Shown piece after piece: positions 8,246-17,504 of a stretch of 35,692 bases of DNA (the first letter of the stretch is position 1; each line of letters starts with the position of its first letter). Position numbers and translations under genes: made by a program. Source of the DNA: Alphaproteobacteria bacterium (lineage in GTDB: Bacteria; Pseudomonadota; Alphaproteobacteria; UBA11222); NCBI GenBank assembly GCA_009693835.1, contig SHWM01000020.1, positions 1-35,692 of the forward strand, in the 5' to 3' direction. A model generated the notes under the pieces. It ran no database searches. It worked only from the letters and a program-made list of their open reading frames with translations, and was not told the DNA's origin.

Positions 8246-8755
8246 TTACTCCATTTCCATTTCAAATTCGTGCGACCCATCCTGTCCCCAGTAGTTCAGC
8301 ATCAGCTTGTAGCGTTGACCCGCGTGGTAACGCTGTGCATCCAGCGGAATGGTGAGTTCATCCTCGGAAAAATGTCCGGCGGGCAGGTTTGCCCGCATCA
8401 CCACCTGGGCACAGGCTTCTTCTGCGGGGGCCTGTATAAATTCGCCTTCCATGCCGGTGACGTACCAGCGGATGATATGACAGGGCGAGGGAACTTCCAG
8501 TACGACCGTATCGCGGGTGTTGTTTTTCAACTTGAGGCTGACCGGCAGCGTGACAGTGCTGTTGCTTTTGGGAAAAACAATTTTGTCCGGCATCTCCACT
8601 TTGACTGCCAGGGCGGCGTAATCCTGCATCAGGTCTGACCGGCTTATCGTATAGACCGTACCGACAATCAGCACGATCCACATGGCGGTGCGGGTGATGG
8701 CGTGGCGAGTGGGGCTGTCCAGCCTTGCCCACAAATCCCTTATATTATGCAGCAT
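8246..8755 (-). CDS. Membrane-anchored protein with a possible BsuPI-like beta-sandwich domain
   Basis: The 169-residue protein has a short cytoplasmic N-terminus, one membrane helix (about residues 22-40) and an extracytoplasmic domain of beta strands. The stretch LPVSLKLKNNTRDTVVLEVP and a later YHAGQRYKLMLNYWGQD segment resemble the BsuPI/Ig-like fold of intracellular proteinase inhibitor homologues; this is a pattern judgement, not a firm family match. Two cysteines (near residues 93 and 114) could pair. It lies 21 bp downstream of dctM on the same strand, so it is probably the last gene of the TRAP operon. A role in transport is not shown. Confidence 0.7.
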   Translation of the reverse strand: MLHNIRDLWARLDSPTRHAITRTAMWIVLIVGTVYTISRSDLMQDYAALAVKVEMPDKIVFPKSNSTVTLPVSLKLKNNTRDTVVLEVPSPCHIIRWYVTGMEGEFIQAPAEEACAQVVMRANLPAGHFSEDELTIPLDAQRYHAGQRYKLMLNYWGQDGSHEFEMEME

Positions 8756-8776
8756 CGTAAGCCCTCATCCGTAATG

Positions 8777-10351
8777 TTAATTCAGAAAAGATGGAAGCCA
8801 GGTGACGATTGGGGGAAACAGCGCCAGCAGAACTAGCGCCAGAAGCTGAATGAGAACAAAGGGGATGATGCCCTTGTAGATATGCAGCGTTGTCATTTCT
8901 GGCGGCGCCACGCCCCGCAGATAGAACAGCGCAAAGCCAAAGGGAGGGGTCAGAAATGAAGTTTGCAGATTGACCGCGATCATGACCCCCAGCCAGACCG
9001 GGTTAAGGCCCATCCCCAGCAGTACGGGGGCCACTAGCGGCACGACGATGAAGATGATCTCGATGAAGTCGAGGAAGAAGCCAAGGGCGAACATAACCCC
9101 CATCACCAGGACCATTGCACCCAGCGCTCCGCCTGGCATGCCCGAAAGGATGCCCGACACCGCTTCGTCGCCGCCCAGGCCGCGGAACACCAGGCTGAAC
9201 AGGGCAGCGCCGATCAGAATCACAAACACCATGGAGCTGATCTCCATGGTGGAGCGTGAAACATTCTGCAGGGTGCCATTGCGGTAACAGCGCAACAGGC
9301 AAACGCCAAGGCCCCATACGATCGCGGCGCTGGCGGCCAGCGCGGCGGCACTGGCCAGCATGTCCGTAACCGATGGTGCGTCACGTCCGAAACGCAAATC
9401 GGTCAACCGTGTAAGCAGCAGGATAAGCAGCAGCCCGCCTGCCGCAATATATATGGGCTTGGGGTTGTCTCTGTCCGCGCGCCAGCCGGCCAGAAAGGTG
9501 GACCCTACCGCGCCCAGCGCCGCCGCCTCCGTGGGCGTGGCGATACCGCTGAGTATCGAACCCAGAACGGCTATAATCAGAATGGCGGGCGGCAGCAGGG
9601 AACGCAAAATCATCTGATATTTGGAAGCGCCATTTTCAAATTTTATATCTTCGGGAGGCAGGGCAGGCGAGCTTTCCGGACGGAAAATCGCCATGCCAAT
9701 CTGATAAAGAATATATAACCCCACCAGCATCAGCCCCGGCAGCAACGCCCCGGCGAAAAGATCACCAACGGAAACCGTTTCCGGCGCATAGACGCCGTGG
9801 GCCAGCTGCGCCGCCTGATAGGCGCTTGATATCACATCGCCCAGCAGCACCAGCACGATCGAGGGCGGAATGATCTGGCCCAATGTCCCGGCCGCACAAA
9901 TGGTTCCCGCTGTCAGGGCCGGGTCATAGCCGCGCTTTAACATGGTAGGCAGAGACAGCAGCCCCATGGTGACGACGGTCGCCCCCACAATGCCTGTGGA
10001 GGCAGCCAGCAGAGCGCCTACAACGGTAACTGAAATGCCCAATCCACCACGCAGGCTGCCAAATAGTTTGCCCATGGATTCGAGCAGGTCTTCCGCCACC
10101 AGCGACCGCTCCAGCATGACGCCCATATAGACGAACAGCGGCACCGCCAGCAGCACATCGTTGCTCATCACACCGAAAATCCGCTGGATTAAAAACCCGA
10201 CAAAGGAGAAATCGAATATGCCGAAGGCGTAGCCCAGAAGGGCGAATAGCAGCGCCGATCCGCCCAGGGTGAACGCCACCGGGAAGCCCGCCATTAAAAA
10301 CAGGCAGGACACGGCAAACATCAATACGTCCAGGATTTCACGAATTTCCAT
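8777..10351 (-). CDS. dctM: TRAP transporter large permease subunit (DctM family)
   Basis: The 524-residue, highly hydrophobic protein is the membrane subunit that carries out sodium-coupled uptake in tripartite ATP-independent periplasmic transporters. Diagnostic segments are PLFVYMGVMLERS, ASTGIVGATVVTMGLLSLP and GTICAAGTLGQIIPPS, with the C-terminal LQTSFLTPPFGFALFYLRGV. It is about 90 residues longer than a typical DctM (about 430). The extra part (about residues 290-375) carries two or more added hydrophobic helices, as in TRAP systems of the mannitol/chloroaromatic or keto-acid subgroup. It follows dctQ by 4 bp. Confidence 0.95.
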   Translation of the reverse strand: MEIREILDVLMFAVSCLFLMAGFPVAFTLGGSALLFALLGYAFGIFDFSFVGFLIQRIFGVMSNDVLLAVPLFVYMGVMLERSLVAEDLLESMGKLFGSLRGGLGISVTVVGALLAASTGIVGATVVTMGLLSLPTMLKRGYDPALTAGTICAAGTLGQIIPPSIVLVLLGDVISSAYQAAQLAHGVYAPETVSVGDLFAGALLPGLMLVGLYILYQIGMAIFRPESSPALPPEDIKFENGASKYQMILRSLLPPAILIIAVLGSILSGIATPTEAAALGAVGSTFLAGWRADRDNPKPIYIAAGGLLLILLLTRLTDLRFGRDAPSVTDMLASAAALAASAAIVWGLGVCLLRCYRNGTLQNVSRSTMEISSMVFVILIGAALFSLVFRGLGGDEAVSGILSGMPGGALGAMVLVMGVMFALGFFLDFIEIIFIVVPLVAPVLLGMGLNPVWLGVMIAVNLQTSFLTPPFGFALFYLRGVAPPEMTTLHIYKGIIPFVLIQLLALVLLALFPPIVTWLPSFLN

Positions 10352-10355
10352 GCGC

Positions 10356-10883
10356 TCAGCCTTGGCTGCGGGTTAGCGTGGCAAATGCGCGAATGGCGTT
10401 GGCGGCCCCCTGCAGGATGAGCAGAATGGCGAACAGGGGGATGAGCGATTTAAGCAGAAAAATCCCGGGAATGCCGCTGGTCTCCTTCGACCCTTCCAGC
10501 ACCGCCCAGGAGGCGGCTACATAGGGCCGTGAGATGATCAGGATCAGCACACAAACCGGAATAAGAAAAAACAGGCTGCCCAGCAGGTCCACCACGGCTT
10601 TGGTGGAGGGCTTCGCGGTGCGGTAGAAAATATCCACCCGTACATGCCCATCCTGCAGCAGCGTATAGCCCGCCCCCAGCATGAACAGGATGCTGAACAT
10701 ATAGGTCCGCGATTCCTGCAGCATCAGCGCGCCGATGCCGAAAACATAGCGCAGCAGCACCACAATGAATTGCACCACGACCAGCAGTGTTGCGAGCCAG
10801 GCGGTAGATGCGCCAATGCGCCGGTTCAGGGCATCGATGAAATTTGCAAAATGCAGCGCCTTCTGCATGGCGGCGCTATTCAT
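10356..10883 (-). CDS. dctQ: TRAP transporter small permease subunit (DctQ family)
   Basis: The 175-residue protein has four predicted membrane helices. The DctQ signature is LQESRTYMFSILFMLGAGYT followed by LQDGHVRVDIFYR. It is the small membrane component that joins with DctM in the TRAP permease. The chosen ATG 10883 overlaps the dctP stop by 8 bp; an ATG at 10868 (five codons later) is an alternative. An upstream in-frame start at 10976 would give about 31 atypical residues inside dctP and is unlikely. No strong ribosome binding site is visible for either start, consistent with translational coupling to dctP. Confidence 0.92.
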   Translation of the reverse strand: MNSAAMQKALHFANFIDALNRRIGASTAWLATLLVVVQFIVVLLRYVFGIGALMLQESRTYMFSILFMLGAGYTLLQDGHVRVDIFYRTAKPSTKAVVDLLGSLFFLIPVCVLILIISRPYVAASWAVLEGSKETSGIPGIFLLKSLIPLFAILLILQGAANAIRAFATLTRSQG

Positions 10884-11976
10884 AGACGAAGGGCAAGCGG
10901 CGCGCCTGCCAGAATGCTTCTTCCGAGTATTGAGACAGGCGCATCGAATTCTTGCGGCTTGCCAGATAGCTTTCATAGGTGCGCCGCGTGATATCGTCTG
11001 CCTTGGCCGTTTCGCGCATCACCTCTCCGGAAACGGCGCCCATTTTTGTCAAAACCTCATCGGAGAAGCGGCGCAGCTCCACTTTGTGCGATTCCAGAAG
11101 CGTCGCCAGCGCAGTGGCGTTATTGGCGTTGAATTCGGCCAGGGTGACATCGTTCTGCGCCGCGCAGGCGTCGCGTATGATCGCCTGCTGACTTTTACTC
11201 AGGCTGTTCCACACATCCATGTTGATGCTGAGCGCGAGCGCGGAACCCGGTTCGTGGAAACCGGGCCAATAATAATATTTGGCAATCTTGTGAAAGCCGA
11301 AGATCATGTCATTCCAGGGGCCGACCCATTCGGTGGCGTCGATGACGCCCTGTTGCAGGCTGGTGTATATTTCGCCACCCGGAATACTAACGACCGAGGC
11401 GCCAAGACGCCGCAGCACCTCGCCGCCCAGACCGGGCATCCGGATTTTCAGGCCCTTGAAATCCTCAATATTATTGATTTCCTTGTTGAACCAGCCGCCC
11501 CATTGCACCCCTGTATTGGCGCACAAAAAGGGTTTTAGATTGAATTTGGCGCTGAGCTCGTCCCACAGTTCCTGACCGCCGCCATAGTAAATCCAGGCAT
11601 TCATTTCGTTGCTGGTCAGGCCAAAGGGCACGGCGGAGAAGAAATTGAAGGCGGCGCTTTTACCCTGCCAGTAATATTCCGCCCCATGATACATGTCGGC
11701 ATTGCCGCTGGAGACGGCGTCAAACACATCGAAAGCGCCCACCAGTTCGCCGGCCGCATAGACCCTTATCGTAATCTGTCCGTCGGTGGCCTCGTTAATG
11801 CGTTTGGCGACATTTTCCGCCGCCATGCCCAGCCCGGGAAGGTTTTTGGGCCAGGTTGTCACCATTTTCAGCGTCCGCTTGCCTTGCGCGATCGCGGGCG
11901 CGGCAAGACCGGCGGCGGCGCCCAGAACGGCGGTGCCTGCGATAAAGGATCGCCGGCTGGTTTTTTTCCCGATCAT
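10876..11976 (-). CDS. dctP: TRAP transporter substrate-binding protein (TakP-like DctP)
   Basis: The 366-residue periplasmic binding protein has a twin-arginine signal peptide: MIGKKTSRRSFIAGTAVLGA with cleavage expected after APAIAQ, so it is probably exported folded by Tat. The mature part (TTWPKNLPGLGMAAENVAKR, MYHGAEYYWQGK, VQWGGWFNKEI, KIRMPGLGGEVLRR, TEWVGPWNDM) matches the TakP subgroup. In Rhodobacter TakP this group binds 2-keto acids with a sodium ion through a Gln and a Glu-Trp pair plus an Arg, and equivalents of all of these are visible. Substrate is therefore guessed to be a keto acid or related monocarboxylate. ATG 11976 has AGAGGG upstream and fits the Tat start. First gene of dctPQM. 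Confidence 0.95.
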   Translation of the reverse strand: MIGKKTSRRSFIAGTAVLGAAAGLAAPAIAQGKRTLKMVTTWPKNLPGLGMAAENVAKRINEATDGQITIRVYAAGELVGAFDVFDAVSSGNADMYHGAEYYWQGKSAAFNFFSAVPFGLTSNEMNAWIYYGGGQELWDELSAKFNLKPFLCANTGVQWGGWFNKEINNIEDFKGLKIRMPGLGGEVLRRLGASVVSIPGGEIYTSLQQGVIDATEWVGPWNDMIFGFHKIAKYYYWPGFHEPGSALALSINMDVWNSLSKSQQAIIRDACAAQNDVTLAEFNANNATALATLLESHKVELRRFSDEVLTKMGAVSGEVMRETAKADDITRRTYESYLASRKNSMRLSQYSEEAFWQARRLPFVYE

Positions 11977-12078
11977 ATGCTTATACCCTCTGGCAAAGTG
12001 CGGGTCCGCCGCGCCTTGCGGTTTCACTCTATTTTTACAAGAATTACATGATCTTGGCGGGGCAGGGCAATGGCGCAT

Positions 12079-12822
12079 TCAATCGGGGTCGGGGGGCCCC
12101 TGATAATTCTGCCAGCCGTTGGGGCCAAGCAGTTCCAGCGGCCTGAACCGGGATTTGTAATGCATCTTGCGGCTGCCTTCGATCCAGTAGCCGAGATAGA
12201 CATAGGACAGGTTCATTTCTCTCGCGAGATCAATGTGGCGCAGAATCATGTAGGTGCCAAGGCTGCGTTGCTCCTCGCCAGGGTCATAGAAACTATAGAC
12301 CATCGACAGGCCGTCATTGACGACGTCGGTAATGCAGGCCGCCAGAAGCCGTCCTTCGTCACTGCCTGCCGGTTTACGCAATTCCAGCAGATAGGTCGTG
12401 ATGGGGCTGTCCTCCACCATCATCTGATAGTCAAACGCATCCATGGCGGCCATTCCGCCATCGCCGTGCCGGGCATGAAGATAACGCCGCAGCAGATGAT
12501 ATTGTTCGATGGTGGCGGTGGCGCCGCCAAAGCCGAAGCGCAAATCCTGGTTGCGCTTTAGCAGGCGGCGCAGATTTTTTCCGGCCTCAAAATCCCAAAC
12601 CGGAACCCGCGCCGAGATGCAGGCGTTACAGCCCGTGCACGCCGGCCGGTAAGCGATATTCTGGCTTCGCCGGAATCCCATGTCCGCAAGCGTGTCATGC
12701 AGCGCCGACGGATCATCGCCGGACAGGCGTGTGAATATCTTGCGCTCCTCGCGCCCGCTGAGATAGGGGCATGGCGACGGCGACGTCACATAAAAACGCG
12801 GAATGTTAACAGGTCTGGTCAA
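12079..12822 (-). CDS. bpt: Leucyl-tRNA:aspartate/glutamate-protein transferase Bpt
   Basis: Bpt attaches Leu from Leu-tRNA to proteins with N-terminal Asp or Glu, marking them for ClpS-ClpAP degradation. The 247-residue protein has the ATE1-like N-terminal segment FYVTSPSPCPYLSGREERK, then the cysteine cluster YRPACTGCNACISARVPV. The GNAT-like C-terminal half follows with SMVYSFYDPGEEQRSLGTYM and YVYLGYWIEGSRKMHYKSRF near the end. The family is typical of Alphaproteobacteria. It sits between the thioesterase gene (88 bp upstream) and dctP (102 bp downstream) on the same strand, but those gaps make a single operon uncertain. Confidence 0.95.
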   Translation of the reverse strand: MTRPVNIPRFYVTSPSPCPYLSGREERKIFTRLSGDDPSALHDTLADMGFRRSQNIAYRPACTGCNACISARVPVWDFEAGKNLRRLLKRNQDLRFGFGGATATIEQYHLLRRYLHARHGDGGMAAMDAFDYQMMVEDSPITTYLLELRKPAGSDEGRLLAACITDVVNDGLSMVYSFYDPGEEQRSLGTYMILRHIDLAREMNLSYVYLGYWIEGSRKMHYKSRFRPLELLGPNGWQNYQGPPDPD

Positions 12823-12909
12823 CGGTCTGATCCTCTAGGGACCCCGATCATACCCTCAGCAAGATCAGGCGCAAGGCCAATCCTGCCTATTACCGGGCCT
12901 GTTTTGGCT

Positions 12910-13362
12910 TTAACCATGTCCGCCAAGTTTTGTGAGCCTCTCACGCACCCCGGGCTCGATGGGAACGGGTTTGCCGCTGGCCTGATCGACGCGCACCATG
13001 GTCATTTCCGCGGTCGCGGCGCAGTGCCCGTTATGGAAAATGCCCTGGCCCAGTTGCAGGGAGGAACTACCAAATTTCAGCACCACTGTGCCGGTTTCCA
13101 CTACGCCGGGTACACGCACCTGCCCGAGGAAGGAGATAGCGAGAGAAACAATCAGCCATGCGCGTCCGTCTTCGCCATCATTCGCGCCTGCGGCGCGGAA
13201 CAGCGCCATCCGGCTTTCCTGACAGAATTCAAAAAATTTGACGTTATTCAGATGTCCGTTAACGTCCATATCCGCAAAACGTAAAATGTCCTGACGCATA
13301 TGCAGAAACTTTTCCGGATTTTTAAGATCCACAACGGTAGAGACGCTGGTATTTTTGTCCAC
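12910..13362 (-). CDS. Hotdog-fold acyl-CoA thioesterase (4HBT/FadM-like)
   Basis: The 150-residue protein is a 4-hydroxybenzoyl-CoA-thioesterase-like hotdog enzyme. The active-site segment ILRFADMDVNGHLNNVKFFE has the expected Asp and GHxNN elements, followed by LGQVRVPGVVETGTVVLKFG strands. Such enzymes hydrolyse acyl-CoA or acyl-ACP thioesters in the cytosol; the specific substrate cannot be told. The GTG start at 13362 has GTGAGG a few bases upstream; an internal ATG 21 codons later would cut into the domain. It is divergent from the flavin oxidase gene (114 bp between starts). Confidence 0.85.
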   Translation of the reverse strand: MDKNTSVSTVVDLKNPEKFLHMRQDILRFADMDVNGHLNNVKFFEFCQESRMALFRAAGANDGEDGRAWLIVSLAISFLGQVRVPGVVETGTVVLKFGSSSLQLGQGIFHNGHCAATAEMTMVRVDQASGKPVPIEPGVRERLTKLGGHG

Positions 13363-13476
13363 GCCGGCCTCACATCAGGTGCTCAGGAGGCATTCGCGTC
13401 TTGATGCCACGGTTCCCGGTGCGAAATTCACACGGACGCTATATCCTGTAATCGGTCCGGGATATGATAATCCATT

Positions 13477-14787
13477 ATGGCGTCCTCCATCCAGAACGAA
13501 TCTGAATTCGGCCCGCACAGCTATTATCGCGATAGCGCGGGGCCGGTCGCGGTCTATCCCCGCGCCGCAGGGCAGATGGAATGCGATGTGTGCGTGGTGG
13601 GCGGCGGTTTTACAGGCTTGTCCACGGCGCTTCATCTCGCCGAGGCCGGGTACAGCGTAGTTCTGCTTGAAGCGGAGCGGATCGGCTGGGGCGCCTCCGG
13701 ACGCAATGGCGGCCAGGTGATCAACGGCTACGCCAAGGACATATGTGAAGTAGCGCGCCAGCTCGGCCCGGAGCAGTCGCGGTGCCTGTGGGAACTATCA
13801 CTGGAGGCGACCCAATTACTGGGTGATACAATAGTACGCCATGGCATCGACGCGGAATACCAGTCCGGTCATCTGCTGGCGGCGGTGCGGCCACACCACA
13901 TGACGGGGCTGGCGGTGGAACAGGACGCGCTGGCCGGGCTGGGCTATACCCGGTCGCGGCTGCTGGACCGGGATCAGGTTAAGGCGCATGTGCGTAGCAG
14001 CCGGTACCATGGCGGCTTGCTGGATGAGGGGGGCGGGCATCTGCATCCGCTGAAATATGCGCGGGGTCTTGCCGCCGCAGGTGCCCGCGCCGGGGTGCGG
14101 ATATTTGAAAAAAGCCGTGTGCTTAAAATTCATCCAGCCAACGGGAACGGGACAGGCTTTGCCCTGGCGGTGACAGAGCAGGGCGCAGTTTCCGCCCGCC
14201 ATCTGGTGCTGTGCTGCAATGCCTATCTGGGAGCATTGGAACCAGAGCTACGCGCGCGCATCATGCCGGTGGGCACCTATGTCATTGCGACGGAACCGCT
14301 GGGCGGGGAGCGCGCGCTTGGCCTGTTGCCGGATAATTCCTGCGTTTCGGACACAAATTTCGTGCTGGATTATTTCCGTCTCTCTGCCGATTGGCGGCTG
14401 CTGTTCGGCGGGCGGGTCAGCTATACGACGCTTCCGCCGGCGGGATTGGCAAGGCGGATGCGCGATCGTCTGGTAGTGGTGTTTCCGCAGCTGGGGGAGG
14501 TGGCCGTGACCCATGCCTGGGGCGGCTTTGTGGATATTTCAAGAAACCGGCTTCCGGATGTTGGCCGCAGGCCGGGAAACGTCTATTATGCGCAGGGATT
14601 TTCGGGACATGGCGTCGCATTGACAGGGTTGGCCGGTAAGGTAATTGGGGACGCGATTCGCGGCGACGCAGAAAAATTTGACGTGTTCGCCCGTATTCCG
14701 CATCAATCATTCCCGGGCGGGCCTTTGCTTCGCATGCCATTACTGATACTGGCCACGCTTTATAGCCGCTTGCAGGACATTATTTAG
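13477..14787 (+). CDS. DAO-family FAD-dependent oxidoreductase (PuuB-like)
   Basis: The 436-residue flavoprotein has the dinucleotide-binding motif [20 protein letters not shown] at about residues 40-59 and [10 protein letters not shown] at 71-80. The latter is a hallmark of the gamma-glutamylputrescine oxidase/sarcosine-oxidase-like branch. The C-terminus has [20 protein letters not shown], which closes over FAD. It should oxidise an amine or N-methyl amino acid, giving an aldehyde plus hydrogen peroxide. The next gene, 11 bp downstream, encodes glutathione-dependent formaldehyde dehydrogenase, which hints at a demethylating reaction; this is inference. A polyamine role is the alternative, since a decarboxylase gene lies 6 kb away. 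Confidence 0.88.
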   Translation: MASSIQNESEFGPHSYYRDSAGPVAVYPRAAGQMECDVCVVGGGFTGLSTALHLAEAGYSVVLLEAERIGWGASGRNGGQVINGYAKDICEVARQLGPEQSRCLWELSLEATQLLGDTIVRHGIDAEYQSGHLLAAVRPHHMTGLAVEQDALAGLGYTRSRLLDRDQVKAHVRSSRYHGGLLDEGGGHLHPLKYARGLAAAGARAGVRIFEKSRVLKIHPANGNGTGFALAVTEQGAVSARHLVLCCNAYLGALEPELRARIMPVGTYVIATEPLGGERALGLLPDNSCVSDTNFVLDYFRLSADWRLLFGGRVSYTTLPPAGLARRMRDRLVVVFPQLGEVAVTHAWGGFVDISRNRLPDVGRRPGNVYYAQGFSGHGVALTGLAGKVIGDAIRGDAEKFDVFARIPHQSFPGGPLLRMPLLILATLYSRLQDII

Positions 14788-14798
14788 GGAGAGAGTTC

Positions 14799-15908
14799 AT
14801 GGATGTACGCGCCGCCGTCGCATTTGAAAGCGGAAAGCCTCTTGAAATCGTCAATGTTCAACTGGAGGGGCCGCGCGAGGGTGAGGTGATGATAGAAATC
14901 AAGGCCACCGGCGTCTGCCACACCGACGCGTTCACGCTGTCAGGCGACGATCCTGAAGGCATGTTCCCGGTAATCCTTGGCCATGAAGGGGCGGGAATTG
15001 TCGTCGAGGTTGGGGCTGGTGTTAAATCTCTGAAAAAGGGGGATCACGTCATTCCGCTGTACACGCCGGAATGCCGACAGTGCGAATATTGTCTCAATCC
15101 AAAAACCAATCTCTGTCAGGCCATTCGCGAAACCCAGGGACGCGGCGTGATGCCGGATGGCACCGGCCGCTTTACCTATAAGGGTAAACCGGTCCTGCAT
15201 TATATGGGCTGCTCCACGTTCGCGAATTTTTCGGTGCTTCCGGAAATCGCGCTTGCGAAAGTGCGCGAGGACGCGCCGTTCGACAAGATCTGCTATATCG
15301 GCTGCGGGGTAACCACTGGCATTGGCGCGGTCATCAATACGGCCAGGGTAGAGCCGGGATCGAAGGTCGTGGTGTTCGGGCTGGGCGGCATCGGGCTGAA
15401 CGTCATTCAGGGGGCGCGGCTGGCGGGTGCGGCCCAGATCGTGGGCGTTGACGTCAACCCCGCGCGGCGCGCCCAGGCCGAGCGTTTCGGCATGACGCAT
15501 TTCGTCAATCCCAAAGAAGTTGGTGGCGACCTGGTGCCTTATCTGGTTTCGCTGACCGGTGGCGGCGCCGATTATAGCTTTGAATGTATCGGCAATGTCG
15601 ATGTCATGCGTGAGGCGCTTGAATGCTGCCACAAGGGCTGGGGCGAAGCCATCATCATTGGCGTGGCCGGGGCAGGGCAGGAAATCCGTACGCGCCCCTT
15701 TCAGCTGGTGACCGGGCGCGTGTGGCGCGGCACCGCCTTTGGCGGGGCCAGGGGCCGCACGGATGTGCCCAAAATCGTGGACTGGTACATGGATGGGAAA
15801 ATCAATATCGATGATCTGATCACCCACCGGATGCCGCTAAAGGACATTAACCGCGCATTTGACCTGATGCATAAGGGCGAGTCCATCCGCAGCGTGGTGG
15901 TCTACTAA
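14799..15908 (+). CDS. frmA: S-(hydroxymethyl)glutathione dehydrogenase (class III alcohol dehydrogenase)
   Basis: The enzyme oxidises the spontaneous glutathione-formaldehyde adduct to S-formylglutathione with NAD, detoxifying formaldehyde in the cytosol; it also reduces S-nitrosoglutathione. The 369-residue protein has catalytic zinc ligands Cys40, His62 and Cys169. The structural zinc cysteines are Cys92, Cys95, Cys98 and Cys106, and the NAD motif is [12 protein letters not shown]. Class III marks include the [14 protein letters not shown] and [16 protein letters not shown] segments. ATG 14799 has GGGAGAGAG just upstream. It is coupled closely to the flavin oxidase gene. The usual partner, S-formylglutathione hydrolase, is not next to it. 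Confidence 0.97.
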   Translation: MDVRAAVAFESGKPLEIVNVQLEGPREGEVMIEIKATGVCHTDAFTLSGDDPEGMFPVILGHEGAGIVVEVGAGVKSLKKGDHVIPLYTPECRQCEYCLNPKTNLCQAIRETQGRGVMPDGTGRFTYKGKPVLHYMGCSTFANFSVLPEIALAKVREDAPFDKICYIGCGVTTGIGAVINTARVEPGSKVVVFGLGGIGLNVIQGARLAGAAQIVGVDVNPARRAQAERFGMTHFVNPKEVGGDLVPYLVSLTGGGADYSFECIGNVDVMREALECCHKGWGEAIIIGVAGAGQEIRTRPFQLVTGRVWRGTAFGGARGRTDVPKIVDWYMDGKINIDDLITHRMPLKDINRAFDLMHKGESIRSVVVY

Positions 15909-15927
15909 TGTCTGATAGGAATAATAA

Positions 15928-16455
15928 ATGACCAATGGTCATACTGAAGGGGTACATTTAAGCCCTGAAGACCGAAAACATCTGCATGAGTTGCGGGCGC
16001 AAAAGCCGGCCCGTCATGCGCCCCAGCACGCGCCGGATCGAGGCGCCCTGATCGCGGATATGGTCGCCACGACGGTTGGCTCCTGGCGGTTCATCATTAT
16101 CCAGTCGGTGCTTCTGGCAGTCTGGATAATCCTGAATTTGATAGGCTATGTCTACCGGTGGGATCCCTATCCGTTTATTCTGCTGAACCTGCTGTTGTCC
16201 ACCCAGGCGGCCTATGCCGCGCCCATCATCATGATGAGCCAGAACCGGCAGGCGGAAATCGACCGCCGCAACGCCGAGCATGATTACCGCGTGAATGTAA
16301 AGGCCGAACTGGAAATAGAATTGCTGCACAACAAGATTGACGCTCTGCGCGAACAGGAACTTCTGCAACTGATCACCATCATCCAGCGCCTCAGCGCCCA
16401 TCTGGCGCCGGAACTTGTGCACACCCTCCCGGTGGGCCGTACTGGCGCCAGTTAA
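15928..16455 (+). CDS. DUF1003 membrane protein
   Basis: The 175-residue protein has a polar N-terminus with several His and Arg residues. Two membrane helices follow, in GSWRFIIIQSVLLAVWIILN and PYPFILLNLLLSTQAAYAAP, then IIMMSQNRQAEIDRRNAEHD, which is the DUF1003 signature. The C-terminal third is a charged helix likely to form a coiled coil in the cytoplasm. No function is established for the family. It follows frmA by 19 bp. Its stop codon overlaps the motB stop on the other strand (4 bp shared), so the two genes are convergent without a spacer. Confidence 0.92.
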   Translation: MTNGHTEGVHLSPEDRKHLHELRAQKPARHAPQHAPDRGALIADMVATTVGSWRFIIIQSVLLAVWIILNLIGYVYRWDPYPFILLNLLLSTQAAYAAPIIMMSQNRQAEIDRRNAEHDYRVNVKAELEIELLHNKIDALREQELLQLITIIQRLSAHLAPELVHTLPVGRTGAS

Positions 16456-17504
16456 TCTATGCGCAGCGCCTTGGGGGCCAGCGCCGGTTCTTCGCGCATC
16501 AATGTGATGGAGATGCGCCGGTTGCCGGAAATATAGGGATCGTCCGGGAACAGCGGCTCCGTGCCGGCCTTGCCGGACACCTCTAAAAACCGGGAATCCG
16601 GCACGCCGGTCTGCTGCAACATGCGCCTGCTTAATATGGCGCGATCGACGGACAGTTCCCAGTTGCTATAGCCGTCGCCGCGCTGAAACGAAGTGGCGTC
16701 CGTATGGCCGGTAACGGCGATGCGGTTCGGCAATCTGTTGATGACCCGGGCAATTTCCTTGAACATCGCCCGTGTCCGCGCATAGGGCTCGGCGCTGCCT
16801 TCCTTGAACATGGGCCGGTCAGCCTGGTCCACCAGTTGGATGCGCATCCCCTGGGGCGTGTGATCGATAATTAATTGGCCGGAAAGCTGTGATAGTTGCG
16901 GAATGTCCTTGATGGCCTGCTTCAGATCCTTTTCCGCCTTCTCGAAAACCTTTTTCTGCCGGTCGTCAATTCCCTTATTCAAGGCTTCTTCCGATGGGGC
17001 GGCCGTCGTGCGCTGCGCATCCATGTTCGAGAGAACTTCATGCGCCCCGCCAGCGCCCGTATCCTGTTCACCTGCCCCCAATTGCACGCCCCCAGCGGCG
17101 TCGCTTAATTCACCGGCGGCCGGGGCGCCCTGCTCATCGGCATCCGTGCCACTCGAATCCGGACTCTTTTCCGGGGGCGACATGGACAGCGTGACAGTGG
17201 GGGAACCGTCCGAAATGCTTTTCTCGTCATTGACGCTCTTGCCGCTCAGCAGGCCGTCCCCGCCGCCGGAATTGTTTGATTGGGCCACGGTAAAATATTC
17301 GGCTATGCCTTCCTTCTGCTCCTTCGTTGTCGAACTGAGCAGCCACAACATGAGAAAAAAGGCCATCATCGCCGTTACGAAGTCGGCATAGGCCACCTTC
17401 CAGGCGCCGCCATGATGGCCGCCTTCGATCTTCTTGATCTTCTTAATGATGATATTGGGGGCTTCGTCGTCTTCGCCTTTAGCCATATCCGCCTGCTTAG
17501 CCAT
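16452..17504 (-). CDS. motB: Flagellar motor stator protein MotB
   Basis: The 350-residue protein has the MotB N-terminal plug and helix: GGAWKVAYADFVTAMMAFFL with the proton-accepting Asp41 (Asp32 in E. coli), then LMLWLLSSTTKEQKEGIAEY. A long low-complexity linker (about residues 75-185) rich in Gly, Ser, Ala and Asp follows. The OmpA-like peptidoglycan-binding domain has ITVTGHTDATS-type residues (IAVTGHTDATSFQRGDGYSN) and NRRISITLM. With MotA it forms the proton-driven stator. No motA gene is adjacent. Start ATG 17504 or ATG 17486; the latter has AGGCGG just upstream. Ends convergently with DUF1003. Confidence 0.93.
   Translation of the reverse strand: MAKQADMAKGEDDEAPNIIIKKIKKIEGGHHGGAWKVAYADFVTAMMAFFLMLWLLSSTTKEQKEGIAEYFTVAQSNNSGGGDGLLSGKSVNDEKSISDGSPTVTLSMSPPEKSPDSSGTDADEQGAPAAGELSDAAGGVQLGAGEQDTGAGGAHEVLSNMDAQRTTAAPSEEALNKGIDDRQKKVFEKAEKDLKQAIKDIPQLSQLSGQLIIDHTPQGMRIQLVDQADRPMFKEGSAEPYARTRAMFKEIARVINRLPNRIAVTGHTDATSFQRGDGYSNWELSVDRAILSRRMLQQTGVPDSRFLEVSGKAGTEPLFPDDPYISGNRRISITLMREEPALAPKALRID

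Noticed and set aside
10765..11538. 257-codon plus-strand frame over dctQ-dctP
   Set aside because: Antisense to two conserved TRAP genes; no supporting start site or motif.
14940..15827. 295-codon minus-strand frame across frmA
   Set aside because: Antisense to a gene whose every motif is intact; no recognisable protein features.
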